A stretch of 64,000 nucleotides of DNA from Pedobacter boryungensis (GTDB taxonomy: Bacteria; Bacteroidota; Bacteroidia; Sphingobacteriales; Sphingobacteriaceae): positions 1,116,001-1,180,000 of the forward strand of contig NZ_JABMKV010000001.1 in the NCBI RefSeq assembly GCF_013204825.1, in the 5' to 3' direction. The translations under genes were made by a program, and so were the position numbers. Under the pieces are notes generated by a model. That model was not told where the DNA came from, did no database searches, and worked only from the letters and a program-made list of their open reading frames with translations. Each line of letters starts with the position of its first letter. Position 1 is the first letter of the stretch. Shown in pieces: positions 25,252 through 33,258 of this stretch.

Positions 25252-26049
25252 CTATTTTTTAGTAGTTTGTTTTAATAACCAATTTGCGATATCGTTTGCT
25301 GCTTTATCGTTCTCATACTTAACAGGCAACCTTCCATTTACATATTCGTTGTACAACCATGGATCCCCAACAGCTAATACTGTTCCTTTACCATACTTCA
25401 CACTCACCATCACATTTTTCCCGTCTGTTGTTTTTAAGATAGGTTTGGCAGAATTGTTAATCGTAATTGAAGAGGCATCTTTTATAAAGATCGTTTTTGC
25501 AGTTTTTAGAATTGGGTTATTCTCTATGGTCAGTTCACCATCAGCAAAATGCTGGTCGTCTATAACATGAAGAATTAAATCTTTGTTAAAGGTAAAACCA
25601 AATTTAGTCGTCAACAGGTTTAAGTGTTCTAAATCAGCATTTACATCATCGTTTGCCATAATTAATAATACCCCGCCTTCCTTTACCCATTTTGCAATTG
25701 CTGTTGCTTCTGTTTCTGCTACATAATTAGGTTTCGGATTGTCTTTTAAATTATCTGGGTCTACGATAACGTAAATAGACGTACCTTTTAAATTTGTTTC
25801 ATTTGGTGCAGTACTTAATGTTTTTAATTCTTTAGCACCATTCCTTTTAAAGGCTTCGCTGAAAATTGAAAAACCTGATGATGCTGTTTCATCCCATAAG
25901 TAATGAAAGCTAACCATGTTACCAGACTTGTCCTTTTTTGTTTCTTGGTTATAGTAGTTATCTAGTGTAACAGTTTGTGCTGTTGCTTTTAATCCAATAA
26001 AGATGATAAGTGTGAATAGCCAGCTTTTTAATGAAATGTTGCGTATCAT
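25252..26049 (-). CDS. Exported DUF4350 / glutamine-amidotransferase-like protein
   Basis: A 265-residue protein with a signal peptide (1-24, ending KATAQ). The body reads as a Rossmann-like DUF4350 / GldG-type domain (SIYVIVDPDN, AIAKWVKEGGVLLIMANDD, GKGTVLAVGDPWLYNEY). In Bacteroidota this domain also occurs fused to or near unsaturated rhamnogalacturonyl hydrolases, which would link it loosely to pectin use, but it stands alone here. No catalytic Cys-His pair is visible, so it may be non-enzymatic. Function unknown. Confidence 0.8.
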   Translation of the reverse strand: MIRNISLKSWLFTLIIFIGLKATAQTVTLDNYYNQETKKDKSGNMVSFHYLWDETASSGFSIFSEAFKRNGAKELKTLSTAPNETNLKGTSIYVIVDPDNLKDNPKPNYVAETEATAIAKWVKEGGVLLIMANDDVNADLEHLNLLTTKFGFTFNKDLILHVIDDQHFADGELTIENNPILKTAKTIFIKDASSITINNSAKPILKTTDGKNVMVSVKYGKGTVLAVGDPWLYNEYVNGRLPVKYENDKAANDIANWLLKQTTKK

Positions 26050-26192
26050 AAGAATAAGGTTTTATCAATTCTAGTTACAAATATATAATTTGAAGCTGCT
26101 GTTTAGTATGTTTTTTTATCAATGTCATCAACAGTTTATGCGATGTGTTGTTTTGTAAAGGTGTTCGTAGTTACTTTATTACCAAGCTGATT

Positions 26193-26231
26193 TTCTTAGC
26201 TTATTTATGCATTAAGATACCCAATCGAGTT
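26193..26231. repeat. Partial third copy of the 120-bp repeat
   Basis: The stretch TTCTTAGCTTATTTATGCAT ... AATCGAGTT matches the right-hand third of the two full copies but lacks the hairpin. It suggests an older copy that has lost its left part. Confidence 0.85.
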
Positions 26232-26310
26232 TACAAGTTGATTGCATTCTCCTTCGGGATGCTACAAGGCCGCTTGGGAATAGGTTGTGGTCTAGGAAGG
26301 GTTCAGGTTT

Positions 26311-26550
26311 TATAATGCAGGAGCTTTGTCAAACTTCTTTGCATCTTGTTTAAAGTTTGACAAAGCTAAATTCTTACCTTATTTATGCATTAAGATACCC
26401 CAATCGAGTTGAGTATGACGAACTATGAATTATAATGCAGGAGCTTTGTCAAACTTCTTTGCATCTTGTTAAAAGTTTGACAAAGCTAAATTCTTAACTT
26501 ATTTATTCATTAAGATATCCAATCGAGTTGGTTATGACAAACTATGAATG
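26311..26550. repeat. Tandem 120-bp repeat, two copies, each with a 15-bp perfect stem-loop
   Basis: Copies begin at 26311 and 26431, exactly 120 bases apart, and differ at only a handful of positions. Each contains arms AGCTTTGTCAAACTT and AAGTTTGACAAAGCT (26322-26336/26353-26367 and 26442-26456/26473-26487) with a 16-base loop, then CATTAAGATA and AATCGAGTT. No T-run follows on the minus strand. Confidence 0.95.
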
Positions 26551-26600
26551 GTTGTGCAAATTGTTGTCATAGTATATTCCCATTGATTAATTGCCTATGC

Positions 26601-29237
26601 TTAATTCCCTATCCTTCTTTTTTCGTCATCGTTACTTTGTTCGATTTTCTTGTTACTGAATTTTTTACCCGAGCTGAAGGTATAATTTAAGGATAAGTTA
26701 ATTGTTCTGGTTTGTCTTTTCTGATAGAAATCTATGCTCGTTCCTAAATACTCCGTATAACTTTTTTCTCTTGCGAGGTTAAAGATATCGGCGAAATAGG
26801 TTCTGATTTGTAGTTTTTTATTGAGTAGACGTTTGGTAAGCCCAGCATCTACATTAAATTGTTCTGAAGATTTGGTATTTGCATTTACAGAGGGTGAACG
26901 ATAATAACCGTATACATCTAGGTCAACAATATTTTTAATCGTTACTGCGTGCTGCAATGAAACATTTAAGGTTGATTGAGAGATCTGATAATTGCCTAAA
27001 TTATACCTTAAATTAAATCCTGATAGGGATGTATTCATTGTCCACCATTTAAAGAATTTAACTGGTGCATATATAGAAAAGCCGTATTCTTTACTACTGC
27101 TAAAATTGCGGTTTTGATATTCGATTACATTTCCTGCAACAGGTTGTGCCAATTGTGCAACTCGATCTGTGGTAACCGCAAAGTATAAATCTGCAGCAAT
27201 GTCTTTCCAAAAATAACTTCCCACTTCAAATTTATGCGTATATTCTGGGGTAAGGTCCGGATTTCCGATTTGCACCAGATAATCATCAAACTGTAAACGG
27301 TAAGGATTTAAATCTGCAAAAGAAGGGCGTTGCAATCTCCTCCCATAACTAAAGTAAATAGCCGAACCTTTTTCTTCATCCAACTTTTGGTTTATGAACA
27401 CCGAAGGGAAAAGTCCAAGATAGTTTCGTGTAAATTGATTGTTCAATGTGATTGAATTTCCATTCATATGGGTATGTTCTGCTCTTAAACCTGCTTTGAC
27501 GCTTAGTTTTTTCCAGCTCTTTTCCATTGAAGCATAGGCCATGGAAAGGTCTTCCTTATAAATAAATTGGTTACTTAAATTGGGATTCAGCACCCAAGTA
27601 CCTCCAGTGTAATTTTCGTTAATTACTTCATTATCTCTTGTTGTAGAGGCAAACTTCAAACCTGCTTTAATGGAAATCTGTTGTTTTAGCACTTTTGTAT
27701 AATCTGTTTGAAGGCTATATACATTTGTAGTATTTGGGGTATTATTGCGGTAGGTAGAATTTTTTGAAGGCACATCGTAAACCGAAGAAAAGTTATTTAC
27801 TTCCTTTCTATTGCTGTAAATATAATCGCCAATTACTTTAAAGCTTGAGCCTAAACTATCCAATTTCCATACATAATTTATAGTAGTTCCACTAAGACTA
27901 GGTTTTCTATACCAGTCAGATCTTGCCGTACCAGATAGTGGTTGAGCACCAATAAAATTATTATAGGTATTAAAATACTGGTTTAACTTAGTTCCGGTTT
28001 GAACTGTTTGGATGCCGATAGACTGATTTTTGCCTAAGTCGTACCCTGCGCTAAATTGATACTTAGTAGCATCATTGTTATTGTACCGATCTGTATTGCT
28101 GGAATAAGAATCCTGATTTGGATAAGTAACTCGATTAGTGGCGATGGATTCACTCTTTTCATTCCCAGCTGATACACTACCAAAAAGATACAAGTTCTTT
28201 ACTTTATAGTTCAATGTTAGTCCAACTCCATACCCATACCGATTTTCGATTTGACGATATTGCGTATTTACACTTCCTACCAATCCGTCCTTACGAGATT
28301 TTTTAAGAATGATATGGATAATACCACCGGAGCCTGATGCTTCAAACTCTGATGGTGGACTAGAAATAATTTCAATTTTGCTAATGTCTTCAGATTTTAA
28401 GGTTCGCAGATAATCTGCAAGGTCATTTCCAGACATGCGTTGCACCACATCATTAATCATGACCATTACAGATTGATTTCCCCTTATTTTAATACCACCA
28501 TTGTTATCTACCCAAATCCCTGGCGATCGCTGTAATACTTCTAGTCCGTTCATTCCATTTGCTAAGAAACTTCCCTCCACATTTACGATATATCGATCGG
28601 TTTTCCTTTCCATTAAAGGTTTGGTTCCTGTTACATTTACTGTTTTGAGTGCCAATTGATCATCACCCAGTGTAATTTGCTTTGCCGCAAGGGTATCAGG
28701 ATAAGTGAAATCCATTTCCTTTGATTTAAAACCAACAGATGTAATTTTTAAGCGATATGTATAATTTGGCAAAAAATTAAACGCCAATTGAAAGTTCCCA
28801 GTTTCGTTACTAATGCTACCGCCCAAGAGCACATTATCATCAAATAACCCTACTGAGGCAAATGGAACCCCTTTACCTTTTAAATCAACTATTTTACCAT
28901 TTAAAGTTGTTTTATAAATCGATTTTTCTTTTGCTAATTGCTTTCTACTACCAATTGCAATTAGTCTATTGGTAATCATCTGATGATAGAGGTTTTGCTC
29001 GGGTAATATCTTTGTCAATACCTCATTAACCGACATATTCGTTACGTTTAAAGATATTCTCATGGTATCAGAAACTACATCATCACTGTATACGAAACTA
29101 TATTTACTCTGTTCTTCGATCTGTTTAAATAACGAACTGATAAATTGCTTGTTGAGATTAAGGGTTACCACTCGATCTTGTGCAAAAGTTAGCATGGGTA
29201 AGCTTAGTGCAATTAGTACGGTAATTATTTTTCTCAT
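26601..29237 (-). CDS. STN-containing TonB-dependent outer-membrane receptor
   Basis: An 878-residue protein with a signal peptide (1-19). Next come a secretin/TonB STN signalling domain (about 25-95, FKQIEEQSKYSFVYSDD), a carboxypeptidase-regulatory-like beta-sandwich (about 112-195), a plug (VEVLQRSPGIWVDNNGG, SKIEIISSPPSEFEASGSGG) and a long beta-barrel. It fits the outer-membrane beta-barrel family rather than SusC; no SusD follows. The STN domain is the part that talks to FecR-type anti-sigma factors, and FecR and sigma genes lie directly upstream (3-base gap to FecR). The ligand is unknown. Confidence 0.92.
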   Translation of the reverse strand: MRKIITVLIALSLPMLTFAQDRVVTLNLNKQFISSLFKQIEEQSKYSFVYSDDVVSDTMRISLNVTNMSVNEVLTKILPEQNLYHQMITNRLIAIGSRKQLAKEKSIYKTTLNGKIVDLKGKGVPFASVGLFDDNVLLGGSISNETGNFQLAFNFLPNYTYRLKITSVGFKSKEMDFTYPDTLAAKQITLGDDQLALKTVNVTGTKPLMERKTDRYIVNVEGSFLANGMNGLEVLQRSPGIWVDNNGGIKIRGNQSVMVMINDVVQRMSGNDLADYLRTLKSEDISKIEIISSPPSEFEASGSGGIIHIILKKSRKDGLVGSVNTQYRQIENRYGYGVGLTLNYKVKNLYLFGSVSAGNEKSESIATNRVTYPNQDSYSSNTDRYNNNDATKYQFSAGYDLGKNQSIGIQTVQTGTKLNQYFNTYNNFIGAQPLSGTARSDWYRKPSLSGTTINYVWKLDSLGSSFKVIGDYIYSNRKEVNNFSSVYDVPSKNSTYRNNTPNTTNVYSLQTDYTKVLKQQISIKAGLKFASTTRDNEVINENYTGGTWVLNPNLSNQFIYKEDLSMAYASMEKSWKKLSVKAGLRAEHTHMNGNSITLNNQFTRNYLGLFPSVFINQKLDEEKGSAIYFSYGRRLQRPSFADLNPYRLQFDDYLVQIGNPDLTPEYTHKFEVGSYFWKDIAADLYFAVTTDRVAQLAQPVAGNVIEYQNRNFSSSKEYGFSIYAPVKFFKWWTMNTSLSGFNLRYNLGNYQISQSTLNVSLQHAVTIKNIVDLDVYGYYRSPSVNANTKSSEQFNVDAGLTKRLLNKKLQIRTYFADIFNLAREKSYTEYLGTSIDFYQKRQTRTINLSLNYTFSSGKKFSNKKIEQSNDDEKRRIGN

Positions 29238-29240
29238 CTT

Positions 29241-30263
29241 TTAATCTTTAATAATTACCAGCTTATTGCTGATGGTATAGGTTAATGGATAAGAAAGTTT
29301 GAGTGCTTCTAAAACTTGTTTAATAGTTTCTGTGGTAAATGTTCCACTAAAGCGGCGTTCTTTTAATTGTGCACTTTGGATTTCAATTTTTAGTTCATAT
29401 TTTTTTTCTAGCTGCAAAGCCAAATCTTTTAGTTTCTCCTTTTTGAAGATCAGCGTATCTGATGTCCATTTGGTTTCATTTAATAATGCCAAACTATTGA
29501 TTGGTTCTATTATAAATTTTGAATGAGCGCCGTTTGCTGATGCATTTGGAATAATGAGTTTTTGATTAGGTTTAAGCAGCACCATATTTTCAGAGTCTGA
29601 AGTATGACTTACCTGGATTAACCCTCTGATTAAAGCCACTTCAATATTTGGTTTATCGCTATATGCATTTACATTGAATGCCGTTCCTTTTACTTCTATG
29701 GTAATATTACCAGCATGAATGAATAAAGGAATAGAAGAATTTTTCACTACATCAAAATAAGCTTCGCCCTTAAGGGTAATTTCACGTTTTTCTTTACCAA
29801 AGGCACTGTTGTACTGTAGCGCAGAGTTTTTGTTGAGCCAAATTTTTGTACCATCTGCTAATAATTTAAAAGATTTAGTAGTACCTGTGCTGATGGTTTC
29901 AATCTCTTGCTCAGTACGGTTTTGTAGCCTATAAATTAGGAATGTAGATGCGATTGCTAAAATAAATACGGATGCTATTTTAAGAAAAAGAGCGGTATTT
30001 AACTTTCTTTTTGGCGGGCTATAATCAAATGTTTCTTCAAAGTCGTCTGCCCCCGCCTTAGCTATCATTGCCCATGTAGTTCTTAACTTGTCTGTTTTTG
30101 AGTTTTTAACTTTCCGCTGGTTAAAATACTTGGTCAGCTTATCTGCAAGCTGTTTGTATTCTTCACTATTGTTGATCGCTATCGTTAAAAGCTCATTCTC
30201 CTCAGCAGCAATATCATTGCTGAGCTTTTTAGACAATAAGAATAGAAACTTATCTTTTTTCAT
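29241..30263 (-). CDS. FecR-type anti-sigma / sigma-regulator protein
   Basis: A 340-residue inner-membrane protein. The N-terminal cytoplasmic part (about 1-88) would hold the sigma factor, one membrane helix is at 91-112 (FLKIASVFILAIASTFLIY), and the periplasmic FecR domain follows (STGTTKSFKLLADGTKIWLN, LKGEAYFDV, GTAFNVNAYSD). The C-terminal STN-like domain (about 270-340) contacts the receptor. It sits between the sigma gene (98-base gap) and the receptor, the usual order for a cell-surface signalling system in this phylum. Confidence 0.93.
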   Translation of the reverse strand: MKKDKFLFLLSKKLSNDIAAEENELLTIAINNSEEYKQLADKLTKYFNQRKVKNSKTDKLRTTWAMIAKAGADDFEETFDYSPPKRKLNTALFLKIASVFILAIASTFLIYRLQNRTEQEIETISTGTTKSFKLLADGTKIWLNKNSALQYNSAFGKEKREITLKGEAYFDVVKNSSIPLFIHAGNITIEVKGTAFNVNAYSDKPNIEVALIRGLIQVSHTSDSENMVLLKPNQKLIIPNASANGAHSKFIIEPINSLALLNETKWTSDTLIFKKEKLKDLALQLEKKYELKIEIQSAQLKERRFSGTFTTETIKQVLEALKLSYPLTYTISNKLVIIKD

Positions 30264-30361
30264 GTTGTTGAATTTTGTTGCTTCATCTTTAGTAAAGAAT
30301 AAAGCTGCTATTGTTTTAGCTTTTATATCTTAAGGACACTCGAATTTTAATTCATACTTAT

Positions 30362-30991
30362 CTACCACAAAAAAAATAAAGAAGTGATTAGGAAAGTTTT
30401 TTGTGTTTTACTTGTTTTCTTTCTTGGATCGTAACCTAAATAACCGCTAATGGCTTCGGCTAGTGTAATTATGGCCTTATGCAATTGGTTTTCGACGGTT
30501 CTAATGGAGATGCCCAATATTTCTGCGACTTCATGACGTTTCAAGCCCTGCTCTTTAATTAACTTAAAAATCAGTCGACGCTGTTCTGGTAGTTTAGCTA
30601 CAATTAGATCTAAAATTCTTGAGAGTTCTTTTTCTTCGGCAATGGTTGTTTGGTATGCGGAGACGATATCTAATGACTGTTCATCTGATGAAACAGTAAC
30701 CAATCTGCTTTTTTTATGATTAGACCTCAGCCAATTTAAGCATGCATTTTTAATGGAGATAAAGAGATAGATTTCTGGATTGAGGATGTTGGTAAGCATG
30801 GCTCTTTTAAGCCATATCTTTACAAATAGCTCGGAAGTTATTTCTTCGGCACTTTCTAATTGTTTTACATATTGAAGGGCAAATGCTAATAATTTATCGT
30901 GGTAACGCAAAAAAAGTTCATCAAATGCATGTGTATTTCCACCTTGAATTTCCTTAAACAACACAATAAGGTGATCTTTCTTCTCTAGCAT
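30362..30991 (-). CDS. ECF sigma-70 family factor (FecI-like)
   Basis: I chose ATG at 30991 (209 residues, MLEKKDHLIVLFKEIQGG), which gives the usual ECF start; a longer frame exists only with a TTG at 31042. Region 2 is around AFDELFLRYHDKLLAFALQYV and ELFVKIWLKR. Region 4 is the HTH LPEQRRLIFKLIKEQGLK ... HEVAEILGISIRTVENQLHKA. The short hydrophobic tail (LITSLFFLW) is common in Bacteroidota ECF factors. It should drive the FecR/receptor genes and perhaps itself when the receptor binds ligand. Confidence 0.93.
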   Translation of the reverse strand: MLEKKDHLIVLFKEIQGGNTHAFDELFLRYHDKLLAFALQYVKQLESAEEITSELFVKIWLKRAMLTNILNPEIYLFISIKNACLNWLRSNHKKSRLVTVSSDEQSLDIVSAYQTTIAEEKELSRILDLIVAKLPEQRRLIFKLIKEQGLKRHEVAEILGISIRTVENQLHKAIITLAEAISGYLGYDPRKKTSKTQKTFLITSLFFLW

Positions 30992-31276
30992 TAATGATTT
31001 TGTTTTGATGGCTAATTGTTTGGTTTTATTAAAGGACACCAAAAATCAGTGATATACTCAATCAAAAGTAAAATTTAGAAATAAACATTCGAACATTAAA
31101 TGGTACTGATCAATTTAATCATGAATAAGTTTTAAAATTAATGATTGCTAATTTGATTTAGCCTATCAATAAAGCATATGAACAACAATTTATACCTATA
31201 AAAACTAAATCTAAGTTTTGGCTGTTTATTTTTTGTTGACCGATGGTCGGTTGGCAAGCAACCTAATGACAAGAAC

Positions 31277-31900
31277 ATGAAAACCAAGTATCTATTACTT
31301 TGTGCCTTATCTAGTGCACTTTTATTTGCCTGCAATGCGAAACCTGATCCCTCTAGCCAGAACGACACTACTCAAATCTCAAAGGAACCAGTTGATACTG
31401 CGCTTGCTACCAACCCTAATATGGATAATTTTGCCGAAAAAGCTGCTATTGGCGGTATGATGGAAGTTGAATCGAGTGCTAAAATGATCAAGTTTACAGA
31501 AAATCCAGATATACAAACGCTTGCTGCTATGATGGTAAAGGACCACACAGCTGCCAATAATGAGTTAAAGGAAATTGCTAAGCGAGAAAAACTTAATCTT
31601 CCTCAAACCTTACCGTCTGACAAGATGGAAAAGCTTAACCATATCAGCACGTTAAAAGAAGAAGAGGCTAACCGTTATTATGCTGATTTGATGGTGAAAG
31701 AACATCAGGAAGCGGTTGCTTTGTTTACCGCTGCTAGTGAGAATGAAAGCAATGCGGCATTGAAAGCTTTTGCGGTTAAACATTTACCCATACTCAAAGC
31801 GCATGCTGCTCATGCAGAAACTGTGAATAAAATGATTCAGAGCATTAAAAATGATAAAGGCGATGTGCCTTTAAAACTTTCGAAGGATAGAGCTAATTAA
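31277..31900 (+). CDS. DUF4142 lipoprotein
   Basis: A 207-residue protein with a lipoprotein signal: LLFAC, Cys19, followed by a Ser/Thr/Asp-rich linker. The DUF4142 domain (about 48-192) is a ferritin-like helical bundle with the typical stretches FAEKAAIGGMMEVESSAKM, LAAMMVKDHTAANNEL and YADLMVKEHQEAV. It would be anchored in the membrane facing the periplasm. Function unknown, often linked to stress. It is divergent from the sigma gene and ends at a strong hairpin. Confidence 0.9.
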   Translation: MKTKYLLLCALSSALLFACNAKPDPSSQNDTTQISKEPVDTALATNPNMDNFAEKAAIGGMMEVESSAKMIKFTENPDIQTLAAMMVKDHTAANNELKEIAKREKLNLPQTLPSDKMEKLNHISTLKEEEANRYYADLMVKEHQEAVALFTAASENESNAALKAFAVKHLPILKAHAAHAETVNKMIQSIKNDKGDVPLKLSKDRAN

Positions 31901-31953
31901 ATTTAGATGGTTATTGCTGCTTTTTTAAGCGGTTCGACAATCTAAAATTAAAG

Positions 31954-31986
31954 CAAAGGCTTATTGCTCATCACAATAAGCCTTTG
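31954..31986. terminator. Bidirectional terminator hairpin
   Basis: Perfect 13-bp stem CAAAGGCTTATTG / CAATAAGCCTTTG with a 7-base loop, between the convergent DUF4142 and WG-repeat genes. A T-rich stretch follows on the plus strand. Confidence 0.85.
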
Positions 31987-32023
31987 TTTGTGTATATTTT
32001 TAAGATTCGTAAATAATCACTAT

Positions 32024-32938
32024 CTACTTCACTTCATTTCCATTTCTATCGATATTGAATTTACGTCCATTGAGTTCAACTTCGGCTTTGCCTTTATACA
32101 GGCTCCAAGAAGAATCGTATTTGAACGCAATTACTGTTTTACCAGTTTTATCAATAAAGCCATACTTCCCTCCTTTTGGCAAACCAGAAAAAGCTGGTTG
32201 GGCACCTAAATTTACCGATGCAAGCCCTTCACTAAATCCATTGGCATAATCATATTTAAGGGGAATAACCACCTTACCTTGCTCATTAATAAAACCATAT
32301 TTATTGTTGTTTTTTACGACAGCCATACCTTCATAAAAGTTATATACTGCATCGTATTGATAAGGTACTATTTGCTTTCCAGTTTTATCTATATATCCCC
32401 ATTTACCATCCAGTCCTACCCCAGCAAAACCACCAGAAAAAGATAAACTTTGCTGAAAAGTTGGTTGAATAACAAAGTTCCCTGTTTTATCTATATAGCC
32501 ATATTTTTTTACGTCGTAAAATCCTTGCTTTACTTCAATAGCTACATTTGCTAATCCTTCACTGAAGTTTGAAGCATCTTTGAATTTCATAGGAATAACT
32601 AATTTGCCTGTCTGATCAATATAACCATCCTTATAACTTGAAGATCTAATTATGGCTAGCCCTTCACTAAAGTCGCCTATAAATTCGTTATTGGTAGAGA
32701 TAATTTCTTTTCCAGTTGGATCCATTAATCCATACTTATAGTTTAATTGCACCACATATAGATTTACATTTTCTTTGTAATAAATCACATCGTACTTGGC
32801 AGGCGCAATTATCTTATTGTTTTTGTCTTTTAAGCCATACTTATATGTGGTATTATCCCAATACTGAGTTAAACCTTGAGCATTGGTTATTTTACAAATA
32901 ACAATAGAGAATAAAACAAGTAGTAAAATTTTTTTCAT
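32024..32938 (-). CDS. WG-repeat protein, exported
   Basis: A 304-residue protein with a signal peptide (1-20). Nearly the whole chain is WG/KWG repeats of about 45-50 residues each: YKYGLKDKNNKIIAPAKYD, KYGLMDPTGKEI, YGYIDKTGNFVI, KWGYIDKTGKQIV, KYGFINEQGKVVI, KYGFIDKTGKTVI. Between them occur FSEGLA motifs. WG repeats form beta-propeller-like modules of unknown role, probably binding. It is a single-gene unit on its strand, convergent with the DUF4142 gene. Confidence 0.92.
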   Translation of the reverse strand: MKKILLLVLFSIVICKITNAQGLTQYWDNTTYKYGLKDKNNKIIAPAKYDVIYYKENVNLYVVQLNYKYGLMDPTGKEIISTNNEFIGDFSEGLAIIRSSSYKDGYIDQTGKLVIPMKFKDASNFSEGLANVAIEVKQGFYDVKKYGYIDKTGNFVIQPTFQQSLSFSGGFAGVGLDGKWGYIDKTGKQIVPYQYDAVYNFYEGMAVVKNNNKYGFINEQGKVVIPLKYDYANGFSEGLASVNLGAQPAFSGLPKGGKYGFIDKTGKTVIAFKYDSSWSLYKGKAEVELNGRKFNIDRNGNEVK

Positions 32939-33258
32939 GTTGAAATTCAGTTAAATTAGGTTTAGGATACTAATTTAAGAAGAATTGCAAATTCCTGTCA
33001 ATACCAATTTTTAGGTATATGAAATTATTACTTCTTTACCATTCCTTAAATGTATCTATGAGTTTGCAGTACAGAGGATATTCAAAAGTTAAATTATTTT
33101 GGCATCCTCCCTATATATAATTAGTGCTTTTTCCATTGATGCATGTTTTTGGTATAATATCGTATAGCAAGCGGGTGAAAACACAGCTTAACTTAATTCT
33201 AAAATCAAACAAATTCAATTTATGTGTTGTTTTTGTGTTAACTTTTTCGACATGGCAA
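32939..33258. promoter_or_regulatory. 320-base divergent upstream region of the WG-repeat and PAS-kinase genes
   Basis: No gene is supported. A GTG-initiated extension of the kinase frame (from 33124) would add 45 basic, hydrophobic residues with no domain and overlaps a promoter-like AT-rich stretch (TATATATAATTAG at about 33110; GGTATAATATCG at about 33151). I therefore read it as non-coding. Confidence 0.5.

Larger units (their letters stand above)
26050..26600. other. 551-base intergenic region made largely of hairpin repeats
   Basis: No gene seen. It holds two full copies and one partial copy of a 120-base repeat, and lies downstream of the TonB-dependent receptor gene and upstream of the DUF4350-like gene, both on the minus strand. 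The right end (26530-26600) is AT-rich and featureless. Confidence 0.75.

Noticed and set aside
30992..31042. TTG-initiated extension of the ECF sigma factor
   Set aside because: ATG at 30991 places region 2 at the usual distance from the start; the extension is basic and unsupported.
33124..33258. N-terminal extension of the PAS kinase from a GTG codon
   Set aside because: It adds 45 residues without domain features and covers a promoter-like region; ATG at 33259 gives a normal kinase start.
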